32,145 nucleotides of DNA from DASVXQ01 sp046727955. Its GTDB lineage: Bacteria > Actinomycetota > CALGFH01. The first letter of the stretch is position 1; every line of letters starts with the position of its first letter. The DNA lies in the NCBI GenBank assembly GCA_046727955.1, contig JBKPDO010000109.1, positions 1 to 32,145 of the forward strand, read 5' to 3'. The notes under the pieces are model-generated. The model had not been told where the DNA came from and did not search any database. It saw nothing but the letters and a program-made list of their open reading frames with translations. Below, piece by piece: positions 1 to 7,551 of the stretch. Both the position numbers and the translations under genes were made by a program.

Positions 1-1206
1 CTCGCCGTGGCCGCGGGCGGCCGGCCCGCCTACCTCTCGCGGGTCGACGGGCATCAGGGACTGGCCACGCTCGACCTGCTCGAGGCGGCCGGAGCGCTCG
101 AGGCGCCGGGCTGCGAGCGGGGTCCCGGCGGGATGCCGACCGGGGTGGTGCGCGGCGAGGCCAACCACCGCGCCCGCCGCCACGCGCGCGGCCTGCTCCC
201 CGACGCCGCCGTCGTCGCCGCGCAGGACTGCGCGCTGGCGCTGGCCGCACGGCGCGGGGCGGTGTGCGTGCACGAGATGGGCGGGCCGGACATCGGCGGC
301 CGGCGCGACTTCGAGCTGCTGCTCGACCGGATCGACAGCCTCCCGGTCGAGGTCCTCTGCTACTGGGGCGCCCTGGACCTGTCCTACGTGCTGGAGCGCA
401 AGCTCACACAGATCGGCGGCGACCTCTTCCTGGACGGCTCGCTCGGTTCCCACACCGCCGCCCTGTCCACGCCGTACGAGGACCGCCCGGACACCCGCGG
501 CTCGCTCTACCACGACGACGCCGACCTGACCGAGCTGTACGTGCGCGCCACCATGGCCGGCGTCCAGGTGGGCGTGCACGCGATCGGGGACCTGGCCATC
601 GGCCAGGCGCTGCGCTGCGCCAGGCGGGCGGTGCGCACCGTGGGGCGGACGGCCTTCGCCGCCTGCCGGCACCGCATCGAGCACGTCGAGCTGCTCGGCT
701 CGGACGGCGCCGACCGCATGGCCGAGCTGGGCCTGGCCGCGTCGGTGCAGCCGGCGTTCGACGCCGCCTGGGGCGGACCGGACGGCATGTACGCGCGCCG
801 GCTCGGCCAGCGCCGCGCCAAGAGCATGAACCCCTTCGGCGACCTGTGGCGGCGCGGCGTGCCCATGGCCGGCTCGTCGGATTCGCACGTCACCCCGCTG
901 GACCCGTGGCACGGCGTGGCCGCGGCCGTCCAGCACCACCGCGAGCACCAGCGCCTCGGGCTGCCGGTAGCGCTCGAGCTGTTCACGCTGGGCGGGCGCG
1001 TGCTGGCCAGGCAGGAGCAGGCGACCGGCCGCATCGAGCCCGGCCAGCGGGCCGACCTCACCGCCTTCCCCGGCGACGCGCTCGCCGCCGACCCGCGCAG
1101 GCTCGAGGGCTCCGACGCCGTCTTCACCATGGTCGGCGGCAGGCTCGCCCACGGCCCCGAGGAGCTCTGCCTGGATACCGCCTCCAACTCCCAGAGCTGG
1201 AGCTGA
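1..1206 (+). CDS. YtcJ-type metal-dependent amidohydrolase, 3' part (5' end outside window)
   Basis: The reading frame is open from base 1, so the N-terminus lies outside the window; about 400 C-terminal residues remain. The sequence carries the landmarks of the amidohydrolase_3 (YtcJ-like) family: DGSLGSHTAAL, a GVHAIGD metal/substrate-binding His, RIEHVEL, and near the end SSDSHV followed by PLDPWHG. The C-terminal segment with GRIEPGQRADL is the usual beta-sandwich return of this fold. The N-terminal HxH metal ligands expected for the family would be upstream. Family members hydrolyse amide, formamide or cyclic C-N bonds; the substrate here is unknown. The gene lies 164 bases before the pyrroline-carboxylate dehydrogenase on the same strand, and a hairpin repeat copy sits in the gap. 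The family is confident, the substrate is not. Confidence 0.88.
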   Translation, partial: LAVAAGGRPAYLSRVDGHQGLATLDLLEAAGALEAPGCERGPGGMPTGVVRGEANHRARRHARGLLPDAAVVAAQDCALALAARRGAVCVHEMGGPDIGGRRDFELLLDRIDSLPVEVLCYWGALDLSYVLERKLTQIGGDLFLDGSLGSHTAALSTPYEDRPDTRGSLYHDDADLTELYVRATMAGVQVGVHAIGDLAIGQALRCARRAVRTVGRTAFAACRHRIEHVELLGSDGADRMAELGLAASVQPAFDAAWGGPDGMYARRLGQRRAKSMNPFGDLWRRGVPMAGSSDSHVTPLDPWHGVAAAVQHHREHQRLGLPVALELFTLGGRVLARQEQATGRIEPGQRADLTAFPGDALAADPRRLEGSDAVFTMVGGRLAHGPEELCLDTASNSQSWS

Positions 1207-1233
1207 CCTGAGCGACCCAAGAGGGTGGCTATG

Positions 1234-1286
1234 GCACAGGCGCTCTTGGGGGGCCGTGGGGGGAGCGAGCTCCCCCCACATGAATC
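1234..1286 (+). repeat. Dispersed GC-rich hairpin element, copy A (internally deleted form)
   Basis: Bases 1256-1279 form a perfect 11-bp stem (GTGGGGGGAGC / GCTCCCCCCAC) around the dinucleotide GA. The preceding 22 bases, 1234-1255, are the exact reverse complement of 25577-25598, so this is the same element as the copy at 25504-25598 but without the middle module. It lies 28 bases after the amidohydrolase stop codon. It could work as a terminator-like hairpin, but no T tract follows. Confidence 0.85.
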
Positions 1287-1331
1287 GATAACCGCCGCGA
1301 CGAGGTGGTGAGCGGAACCGCCGTACGCGTC

Positions 1332-1360
1332 TAGACTCGGTTCGAACTCCAATGAGGGAG
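1332..1360 (+). promoter_or_regulatory. Leader of the P5C dehydrogenase gene: possible -10 and strong ribosome binding site
   Basis: TAGACT at 1332-1337 resembles an actinobacterial -10 hexamer, although no convincing -35 lies 17 bases upstream. GAGGGAG at 1354-1360 is a good Shine-Dalgarno sequence ending 10 bases before the ATG at 1371 and fixes that start. The -10 call is weak; the ribosome binding site is good. Confidence 0.45.
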
Positions 1361-1370
1361 GCTGCAGCCT

Positions 1371-2933
1371 ATGGCAACGTTCCGCGTCACCTATGCAACC
1401 TTGTCGGCCGACAACGAGGAGCTCCACGCCGCCTACGAGGAGGGCGTGCGCACGGCACGGTCCTGGCTGGGGCAGACCATCCCGGCCTACGTCAACGGCG
1501 AGGAGCGCACTGACGGCCCCACCTTCGAGCTCGTCAGCCCCAACGACTCCGGCCTGAAGCTCGCCACCGTTCACGAGGCGACCAAGCGCGACGTCGACGA
1601 CGCGGTCGCGGCGGCCCGCGCCGCCGCCCCGGCCTGGGCGGGCACGCCGTGGCGGGAGCGGGTGGCCGTGCTCCGGCGCGCCGCCGACCGGATCAGCGAC
1701 CGCTCCAACGAGCTGGCCGCCCTGATGAGCATCGAGGTCGGTAAGAACCGGCTCGAGGCGCTCGGCGACGTGGAAGAGGCCGCCGACCTGATCCGCTACT
1801 ACTGCGACCAGGTGGAGGCCAACGACGGCTTCGACCACAGGATGGGGCAGCTCTTCCCCAACGAGCACACCCGCAGTGTGCTCAAGCCGTACGGGGTGTG
1901 GGCGGTCATCAGCCCCTTCAACTTCCCGATGGCGCTGTCGGCCGGGCCGGCCGGCGCCGCGCTGGTGGCCGGCAACGCCGTCGTGCTCAAGCCCTCGCCG
2001 CAGGGCTCCTTCACCGGCGTCAAGCTGTACGAGTGCCTGCGCGACGGCGGGGTGCCCGCGGGGGCCTTCCACTACCTCCCCGGCGGGGACGAGGCCGGCG
2101 CCGCGCTCGTGCGCCACCCCGGCGTGGACGGGATCACCTTCACCGGCTCCTACGCGGTCGGCATGGACGTGTACAAGCACTTCGCCACCAGCTACCCCAA
2201 GCCGACCGTGATCGAGATGGGCGGCAAGAACCCGGCGATCGTCTCGGCCCGCGCCGACCTGGACCTCGCCGCCGAGGGCGTGGCGCGCTCCGCCTTTGGC
2301 TACTCGGGCCAGAAGTGCTCGGCGTGCTCGCGGGTCTACGTCGAGCGCCCGGCGCTGGAGGAGTTCCAGGCCCTGCTGGCGGAGCGCGCACGCGCGGTGG
2401 TGGTCGGCGACCCGGTCGAAAGGCCGGTCTACATGGGGCCGGTGATCAGCCAGGAGGCGGTGGACCGCTACCGGCAGGCTGTCGAGGAGGCGGCCAAGGA
2501 GGGCCGCATCCTGGCCGGCGGTGAGCTGCTGGGCGGCAGCCGCGGGCTGCCGGACGGCAGCTACGTGGCGCCGACCGTCGTGGCCGACCTGGCCACCGAC
2601 CACCGCTTGTTCAAAGACGAGCTATTCGTGCCGTTCGTGGTTGTCGCTGGGGTAGACTCGGTCGATGAGGGCCTGGCGCTCGCGAACGCCACCGATTACG
2701 GCCTCACGGCAGGGTTCTACTCGGCGGACGACAGCGAGATCCAGCGCTTCCTCGACGGGATCCAGGCGGGGGTGGTGTACGTCAACCGCCGGGCCGGGGC
2801 GACGACTGGCGCGTGGCCCGGTGTCCAGCCGTTCGGCGGCTGGAAGGGCTCCGGCAGCTCCGGCCGGGCCGGCGGGGGGCTCTATTACGTGCAGCAGTTC
2901 ATGCGCGAGCAGTCCCAGACGGTGATCCGGTGA
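1371..2933 (+). CDS. rocA: L-glutamate gamma-semialdehyde (1-pyrroline-5-carboxylate) dehydrogenase
   Basis: This 520-residue protein has the full length of the RocA/PruA monofunctional P5C dehydrogenase family. It oxidises glutamate-5-semialdehyde to glutamate with NAD+, the last step of proline and ornithine catabolism in the cytoplasm. Visible landmarks are SPFNFP (about 181-186), the cofactor-site GNAVVLKPS (201-209), FTGS (257-260), the general base Glu282 in EMGGKN, the catalytic Cys316 in GQKCSACSR, and the C-terminal YVNRRAGATTGAWPG, typical of P5C dehydrogenases rather than other aldehyde dehydrogenases. The ATG at 1371 is set by GAGGGAG upstream. A class III aminotransferase follows on the same strand and could supply the semialdehyde from ornithine. 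That coupling is inferred from gene order. Confidence 0.93.
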   Translation: MATFRVTYATLSADNEELHAAYEEGVRTARSWLGQTIPAYVNGEERTDGPTFELVSPNDSGLKLATVHEATKRDVDDAVAAARAAAPAWAGTPWRERVAVLRRAADRISDRSNELAALMSIEVGKNRLEALGDVEEAADLIRYYCDQVEANDGFDHRMGQLFPNEHTRSVLKPYGVWAVISPFNFPMALSAGPAGAALVAGNAVVLKPSPQGSFTGVKLYECLRDGGVPAGAFHYLPGGDEAGAALVRHPGVDGITFTGSYAVGMDVYKHFATSYPKPTVIEMGGKNPAIVSARADLDLAAEGVARSAFGYSGQKCSACSRVYVERPALEEFQALLAERARAVVVGDPVERPVYMGPVISQEAVDRYRQAVEEAAKEGRILAGGELLGGSRGLPDGSYVAPTVVADLATDHRLFKDELFVPFVVVAGVDSVDEGLALANATDYGLTAGFYSADDSEIQRFLDGIQAGVVYVNRRAGATTGAWPGVQPFGGWKGSGSSGRAGGGLYYVQQFMREQSQTVIR

Positions 2934-2939
2934 GCCGCA

Positions 2940-3000
2940 GGAGGGCTCCGGGGAACCTCGAGGGCCGGAGGGGTCGGGGGAACCCCAAGGGGGTGCCCCG
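2940..3000 (+). repeat. Dispersed hairpin element, copy B (middle module, two tandem degenerate units)
   Basis: Bases 2940-2964 and 2967-2999 are two degenerate versions of the same module (GGAGGGGTCCGGGGAACC and following bases). The second unit matches the reverse complement of about 25541-25576, with a few substitutions and indels. The similarity runs on through CCGGTG, so the GTG at 3001 that opens the next gene abuts or lies within the repeat. The hairpin arms seen in copies A and C are absent. Confidence 0.75.
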
Positions 3001-3030
3001 GTGAGTCAAGGCCCGGTGAGTCAAGGCCCG
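3001..3030 (+). repeat. Tandem 15-base repeat at an aminotransferase start
   Basis: The 15-base unit GTGAGTCAAGGCCCG occurs twice without a break, and a degenerate third unit begins CTGAGCCGG. Each full unit carries an in-frame GTG, so the number of repeats changes the number of possible start codons. Confidence 0.9.
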
Positions 3031-4491
3031 CTGAGCCGGAGGTCGGCCGCCCCGGGCGAGGCTACCCCGTCGGCCTCGCCCGGGGCCCCACCCCACGCCG
3101 CCGGTGCCGCCGGCGAGCGTCCTGGCGCGTGGCTCGACCCCGCCCGTCCCGTCCCCGACCTCGTCACCGAGGTCCCCGGTCCCCAGGCGCGAAGGGTCCT
3201 GGAGCGCGACGCCCGCGTCACCAGCCCGTCCCTGCCGCGCGCCTACCCACTGGTGCCGCGCCGCGGCTTCGGCGCGGTGGTCGAGGACGTCGACGGGAAC
3301 CTGTTCCTCGACATGAACGCCGGCATCGCGGTGGCCTCCACCGGTCACGCCCATCCCGAGGTGACCGCGGCGGTCCGCCGCCAGGCCGGCGAGCTGCTGC
3401 ACTACTCGGCCAGCGACTTCTACCTGCCGATCTACTCGGAGATGTGCGAGGCGCTGGCCGCCACCGCGCCGATGTCCGCGCCGGTGCGGGTGTTCCTGAC
3501 CAACTCCGGCACCGAGGCGGTCGAGGGCGCGATCAAGCTGGCGAGGGCCGCCACCGGTCGCCAGTACGTGATCAGCTTCTTCGGCGCCTTCCACGGGCGC
3601 AGCTACGGCTCGGTCAGCCTCACCGCCTCCAAAGCCAAGTACCACGCCGGCTTCGGCCCGCTGCTGCCTGGGGTGCTGCGAGCCCCGTACGGCTACTGCC
3701 ACCGCTGCCCGCTGAACCTGACCTACCCGAGCTGCGACCTGGCCACGGTCGACTACCTGGAGCAGACCCTGTTCCGCTACGAGGTCGAGCCGAGCGAGGT
3801 GGCCGCCGTGGTGGTCGAGCCGATCCTCGGCGAGGGCGGCTACGTGGTCCCGCCGCCGGGCTGGCTGGCCAAGCTCAAGGCCACCTGCGAGCGGCACGGC
3901 ATCCTGCTGGTGGCCGACGAGGTCCAGTCGGGCGTGGGCCGCACCGGACGCATGTGGGCGATCGAGCACACCGGGGTCGAGCCGGACGTGCTCTGCTCCG
4001 CCAAGGGGATCGCCTCCGGGCTGCCGCTCGGCGCCTTCATGGCGCGCGCCGACCTGATGACCTGGGGCGTGGGCGCGCACGGCTCCACCTACGGCGGCAG
4101 CCCGGTGCCCTGCGCCGCCGGGCTGGCGACCCTCGAGGTGCTGCGCGGCGAGAAGCTGCTGGACAACGCCACCGAGCAGGGCTCCTACCTGCTGGACGGC
4201 CTGCGGAACCTGCAGCGTCGCTACCCCTGGCTGATCGAGGAGGTGCGCGGCGTCGGGCTGATGATCGGGCTGGAGCTGCCGAGCGGCGCGCTGGCCGAGG
4301 AGCTGCAGCTGGCCGCCTTCCGCAAGGGGCTGCTGGTCCTGGAGGCGGGGGAGAGCGCGGTGCGCCTGTCGCCGCCGCTGATGGTCGACCGAGGGCAGTG
4401 CCAGACGGCCCTGCGGCTGCTGACCGAGTCGGCCGAGGAGCTGGCCAGCTCCTGCAAGCCGTCCCCTAGCGCCTGGGCAGAGGCGCGATGA
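3001..4491 (+). CDS. Class III (PLP) aminotransferase, ornithine/4-aminobutyrate type
   Basis: This 496-residue protein is a fold-type I PLP enzyme. Landmarks are NSGTEAVE (168-175), GAFHGRSYGS (195-204), the cofactor Asp306 in ADEVQSGVGRTG and the Schiff-base Lys335 in CSAKGIASGLPLGA. An insert with Cys233, Cys236 and Cys245 (CHRCPLNLTYPSC) is typical of the archaeal/actinobacterial GABA-ornithine omega-aminotransferase branch. With the P5C dehydrogenase upstream, ornithine to glutamate semialdehyde is the most economical reaction, but GABA or another omega-amino acid is possible. The first 55 or so residues are low-complexity and not family-like: they start in a hairpin repeat and in two copies of a 15-base unit (3001-3015, 3016-3030) encoding MSQGP-VSQGP. 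GTG 3001 was chosen because GGGGG lies just upstream; GTG 3016 is a serious alternative. The stop overlaps the next ATG by four bases. Confidence 0.88.
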   Translation: MSQGPVSQGPLSRRSAAPGEATPSASPGAPPHAAGAAGERPGAWLDPARPVPDLVTEVPGPQARRVLERDARVTSPSLPRAYPLVPRRGFGAVVEDVDGNLFLDMNAGIAVASTGHAHPEVTAAVRRQAGELLHYSASDFYLPIYSEMCEALAATAPMSAPVRVFLTNSGTEAVEGAIKLARAATGRQYVISFFGAFHGRSYGSVSLTASKAKYHAGFGPLLPGVLRAPYGYCHRCPLNLTYPSCDLATVDYLEQTLFRYEVEPSEVAAVVVEPILGEGGYVVPPPGWLAKLKATCERHGILLVADEVQSGVGRTGRMWAIEHTGVEPDVLCSAKGIASGLPLGAFMARADLMTWGVGAHGSTYGGSPVPCAAGLATLEVLRGEKLLDNATEQGSYLLDGLRNLQRRYPWLIEEVRGVGLMIGLELPSGALAEELQLAAFRKGLLVLEAGESAVRLSPPLMVDRGQCQTALRLLTESAEELASSCKPSPSAWAEAR

Positions 4492-5420
4492 CGCCGTCAC
4501 CCGCCGGCGGCAAGGTGGCGAGCATGCGCGACGCCGTCGCCGAGCTGGTCCGGGACGGTGACACCGTTGCGATCGAGGGGTTTACCCACCTCATCTCGTT
4601 CGCGGCGGGTCACGAGATCATCCGCCAGCGCCGGCGCGACCTGGTGCTGTGCCGGCTCACGCCCGACGTGGTCTACGACCAGATGATCGGCGCCGGGGTG
4701 GCGCGCAAGCTGGTGTTCTCCTGGCTGGGCAATCCCGGGGTGGGCTCGCTCCACGCCGTCCGGCGGCGGGTGGAGCGGGGCGACCCAGCCCCGCTCGAGC
4801 TGGAGGAGTACTCGCACTTCGGCATGGTGGGCCGCTACACGGCCGGCGCCGCCAACCTGCCGTTCTTCCCGCTGCGCTCCTACGACGAGAGCGATCTGCC
4901 GCGGGTCAACCCCAACATCCGCCCGGTCACCTCCCCCTTCGACGGCGAGGTGATCTACGCCGTGCCGCCGCTGCGGCCGGACGTCACCATCGCCCACGCG
5001 CAGCGGGCCGACCGGATGGGCAACACCCAGATCTGGGGGCTGCTCGGCTGCCAGCGTGAGGCCGCCTTCGCCGCGCGCCGCGTGATCGTGGTGGTGGAGG
5101 AGCTGGTCGACGAGTCGGTGATCCGCGCCGACCCCAACCGCACCCTGATCCCGGGACTTGTAGTAAACGCCGTGGTGGTCTGCCCGCGCGGCGCCCACCC
5201 CTCGTTCGCGCAGGGCTACTACGACCGGGACAACCACTTCTACCTGGAGTGGGAGGCGATCAGCCGGGACCCGGAGCGGCTGGCGGGCTGGCTCGACGAA
5301 TGGGTCTACGCCCTGGCGGACCACGGCGAGTACGTCGACAAGCTGGGAGAGACCCGCTGGAAGCAGCTCACTCCGGCGCCGGCGCCATCGGGCAGCGTGG
5401 ACTACGGAAGGTACCAATGA
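4488..5420 (+). CDS. CoA-transferase, subunit alpha (GctA/IpdA-like)
   Basis: This 310-residue protein belongs to the class I CoA-transferase alpha family, shown by the N-terminal VRDGDTVAIEGFTH phosphopantetheine-binding region, HEIIRQ, and PDVTIAHAQRADRMGN in the middle. The length and the N-terminal motif fit the glutaconate-type heterodimers rather than the shorter succinyl-CoA:acetoacetate type. Such enzymes move CoA between carboxylates, and some relatives (IpdAB) instead hydrolyse ring-opened CoA thioesters. The ATG shares four bases with the aminotransferase stop and the stop shares four bases with the beta subunit ATG, so all three are almost certainly co-translated. Together they suggest that the keto or dicarboxylic product of a transamination is activated as a CoA ester. 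The true substrate cannot be read from the sequence. Confidence 0.85.
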   Translation: MTPSPAGGKVASMRDAVAELVRDGDTVAIEGFTHLISFAAGHEIIRQRRRDLVLCRLTPDVVYDQMIGAGVARKLVFSWLGNPGVGSLHAVRRRVERGDPAPLELEEYSHFGMVGRYTAGAANLPFFPLRSYDESDLPRVNPNIRPVTSPFDGEVIYAVPPLRPDVTIAHAQRADRMGNTQIWGLLGCQREAAFAARRVIVVVEELVDESVIRADPNRTLIPGLVVNAVVVCPRGAHPSFAQGYYDRDNHFYLEWEAISRDPERLAGWLDEWVYALADHGEYVDKLGETRWKQLTPAPAPSGSVDYGRYQ

Positions 5421-6187
5421 GCGAGCGCGGCTGGTCCCGGTCGGAGATGCTGGTCATCGCCGGTGCGCGGGCCCTCGAGGGGCGGCGGGTGTGCTTCGTC
5501 GGCATCGGCCTGCCGAACATTGCGGTCGCGCTGGCGCAGCGGACCGTCGCGCCCGACATCGAGCTGATCTACGAGTCGGGCGCGTACGGATCGCGGCCGG
5601 CGCGGCTGCCGCTGTCGATCGGCGACCCCTGCTTGGTGACCGGCGCCACCGCGGTGGTGAGCATGGTCGAGCTGTTCCAGTACTTCCTGCAGGGTGGCCT
5701 GGTGGACGTTGGCTTCCTTGGCGCCGCGCAGCTCGACCGGTTCGGCAACATCAACACCACGGTGATCGGCGACTACGCGCGGCCCAAGGTGCGCCTGCCC
5801 GGCTCCGGCGGCGCCTGCGAGATCGCCATCAACGCGCGCGAGGTTTTCGTGCTCATGCGCCAGTCGGCCCGCTCCTTCGTGGAGCGGATCGACTTCCGCA
5901 CCAGCCCGGGGAACCTGGGCGGGCAGGCCAGCCGGGCGGCGCAGGGCTGGCAGGGCCGCGGCCCCTCGGTGGTCGTGACCGATCTGGGCCGCTACGACTT
6001 CGACCCGGAGACGGGGGAGATGCGCCTGGCCGCGATCCACCCGGGCGTCACCATCGAGGAGGTCCGTGCCGCCACCGGCTGGGACCTCAGGATCGCCGGC
6101 GACCTCGAGGTCACCCCGCTGCCGAGCGCCGAGGAGCTGCGCCTGGTCCGCCAGGAGCTCGACCCCGAAGGTGTGTACGTGAAGTGA
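5417..6187 (+). CDS. CoA-transferase, subunit beta (GctB/IpdB-like)
   Basis: This 256-residue protein is the catalytic partner of the preceding subunit. The N-terminal half contains FVGIGLPNIAVALAQ (about 27-41), the usual start of the beta fold, then IYESGAYGS with Glu53. Glutaconate CoA-transferase uses beta Glu54 to form the glutamyl-CoA ester, so Glu53 is the expected nucleophile (inferred by position). Later blocks are FLGAAQLDRFGNINTT and a C-terminal domain with HPGVTIEEVRAATGW, typical of the family. The ATG at 5417 overlaps the alpha subunit stop in ATGA, and the next aminotransferase begins at a GTG overlapping this gene's TGA. Because Glu53 is present the pair looks like a transferase; a pure hydrolase role as in IpdAB cannot be excluded. 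Confidence 0.87.
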   Translation: MSERGWSRSEMLVIAGARALEGRRVCFVGIGLPNIAVALAQRTVAPDIELIYESGAYGSRPARLPLSIGDPCLVTGATAVVSMVELFQYFLQGGLVDVGFLGAAQLDRFGNINTTVIGDYARPKVRLPGSGGACEIAINAREVFVLMRQSARSFVERIDFRTSPGNLGGQASRAAQGWQGRGPSVVVTDLGRYDFDPETGEMRLAAIHPGVTIEEVRAATGWDLRIAGDLEVTPLPSAEELRLVRQELDPEGVYVK

Positions 6188-7494
6188 GCCGGGTCTTTGC
6201 GCGGGGGAGCGGCCTGCCGCGGGTGGCCAGGGCGCGCGGCTGCCAGGTGTGGGACACCGGCGGCCGGCGCTACCTGGACGCCGCCGGCGGCGCGGTGGTG
6301 GTCGGCATCGGCCACGGCGACGCCTCGGTGGTCGCCGCCATCCGCGACCAGGCCGCCGAGGTCGCCTACGCCCACGGCACCATGTTCACCTCGGACGCGC
6401 TCGAGTCCTACGCGGAGGAGCTTGCCGCGGTCGTGCCAGTGGACGGCGCCCGCGTCTACCCGGTGTCCGGCGGCGCCGAGGCGGTCGAGACCGCTCTGAA
6501 GATGGCCCGCGCCTACCATCTGGCTCGCGGCGAGGACCGCCACCGGATCGTGGCGCGCTGGGGCTCCTACCACGGCAACACCCGTGGCGCGCTGGACGCC
6601 AGCGGCCGCGAGCCGCTGCGCCAGCCCTACCTGCCGTGGCTCGGCCAGGCAGTGCACACCCTGGCGGCCTACGAGTACCGCTGCCCCTTCGGCGCCACCC
6701 ACCCGCACCGCTGCGGTGCCCGCTACGCCGAGGCGCTCGAGCGCGCCATCTTGGAGGCCGGCCCCGAGACCGTGGCCGCCTTCGTCGCCGAGCCGGTCGC
6801 CGGCGCGGCGCTCGGAGCGGCCGTCCCGCCGGACGACTACTGGCCGGCCGTGGTCGAGGTCTGCCGCCGCCACGGGGTGCTGGTGATCGCCGACGAGGTC
6901 ATGACCGGCTTCGGCCGCACCGGCCAGTGGTTCGGCTGCGACCACTGGAAGGTGCGGCCCGACATCCTGGTCGCCGCCAAGGGGGCTGCTTCCGGCTACT
7001 GGCCGCTGGGCTTGGCGGTGGCCAGCGAGCGGGTCCACGACACCATCGCGGCGCACGGCTTCAGCCACGGCTTCACCTACTCCCATCACGTGGTGGGCGC
7101 CGCCGCCGGCCGGGCCGTGCTGCGCGTGCTCCAGGAGCGGAACCTGGTCGCCGCGGCCGAGACCAAGGGCAAGCGGCTGCGGGCAGGGCTCGAGCAGCGG
7201 CTCGGCGGCCACCGCGCCGTCGGAGACGTGCGCGGGCTCGGGCTGATGCTGGCGCTCGAGCTGGTCGCCGACCCGGCGACCCGGACGCCCTTCCGCCGGG
7301 CGGAGCGGGTCACCGAGCGCGTGGTGGCCGCCGCCCGCGAGCGCGGCCTGCTGGTCTACTCGTCCACCGGTTGCGCCGACGGGCGCGACGGCGACCTCGT
7401 CATGCTCGGCCCACCCCTGGTGATCAGCGACGCCGAGGTCGACGAGGCGGTCGACCTGCTGGGCGCGGCGATCGAGGAGGTGGTCCCGCCGTGA
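6184..7494 (+). CDS. Class III (PLP) aminotransferase, omega-amino acid/BioA-like
   Basis: The GTG at 6184 overlaps the CoA-transferase stop (GTGA) and gives a 436-residue protein; the frame stays open upstream of it inside the beta subunit gene, but only as a shadow. PLP landmarks are SGGAEAVETALKMAR (95-109), GSYHGNT (127-133), the cofactor Asp237 in IADEVMTGFGRTG and Lys266 in VAAKGAASGYWPLG. FTYSHHVVG is the phosphate-cup region from the partner subunit. It resembles the broad aspartate-aminotransferase-family omega-transaminases that use pyruvate or 2-oxoglutarate. It is not a close copy of the first aminotransferase: it lacks the CxxC insert and the N-terminal extension. Coupling to a CoA-transferase suggests a beta- or omega-amino acid substrate. 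The next gene starts 57 bases later and may be separate. Confidence 0.87.
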   Translation: MSRVFARGSGLPRVARARGCQVWDTGGRRYLDAAGGAVVVGIGHGDASVVAAIRDQAAEVAYAHGTMFTSDALESYAEELAAVVPVDGARVYPVSGGAEAVETALKMARAYHLARGEDRHRIVARWGSYHGNTRGALDASGREPLRQPYLPWLGQAVHTLAAYEYRCPFGATHPHRCGARYAEALERAILEAGPETVAAFVAEPVAGAALGAAVPPDDYWPAVVEVCRRHGVLVIADEVMTGFGRTGQWFGCDHWKVRPDILVAAKGAASGYWPLGLAVASERVHDTIAAHGFSHGFTYSHHVVGAAAGRAVLRVLQERNLVAAAETKGKRLRAGLEQRLGGHRAVGDVRGLGLMLALELVADPATRTPFRRAERVTERVVAAARERGLLVYSSTGCADGRDGDLVMLGPPLVISDAEVDEAVDLLGAAIEEVVPP

Positions 7495-7551
7495 GCGATT
7501 GTGGGTTACCCTCCTCTGACGCGAGCAGGAACGGTGGGATGGCTGCAGCAC

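Noticed and set aside
1256..1279. Hairpin copy A as a Rho-independent terminator of the amidohydrolase gene
   Set aside because: The stem is strong, but no T tract follows and the same hairpin occurs inside a coding gene at 25513-25532, so it is listed as a repeat.
507..2603. Long minus-strand open frame of about 700 codons opposite the amidohydrolase and P5C dehydrogenase genes
   Set aside because: It is a GC-driven shadow: its codon positions mirror the plus-strand genes, its translation is low-complexity, and both plus-strand genes have full family motifs.
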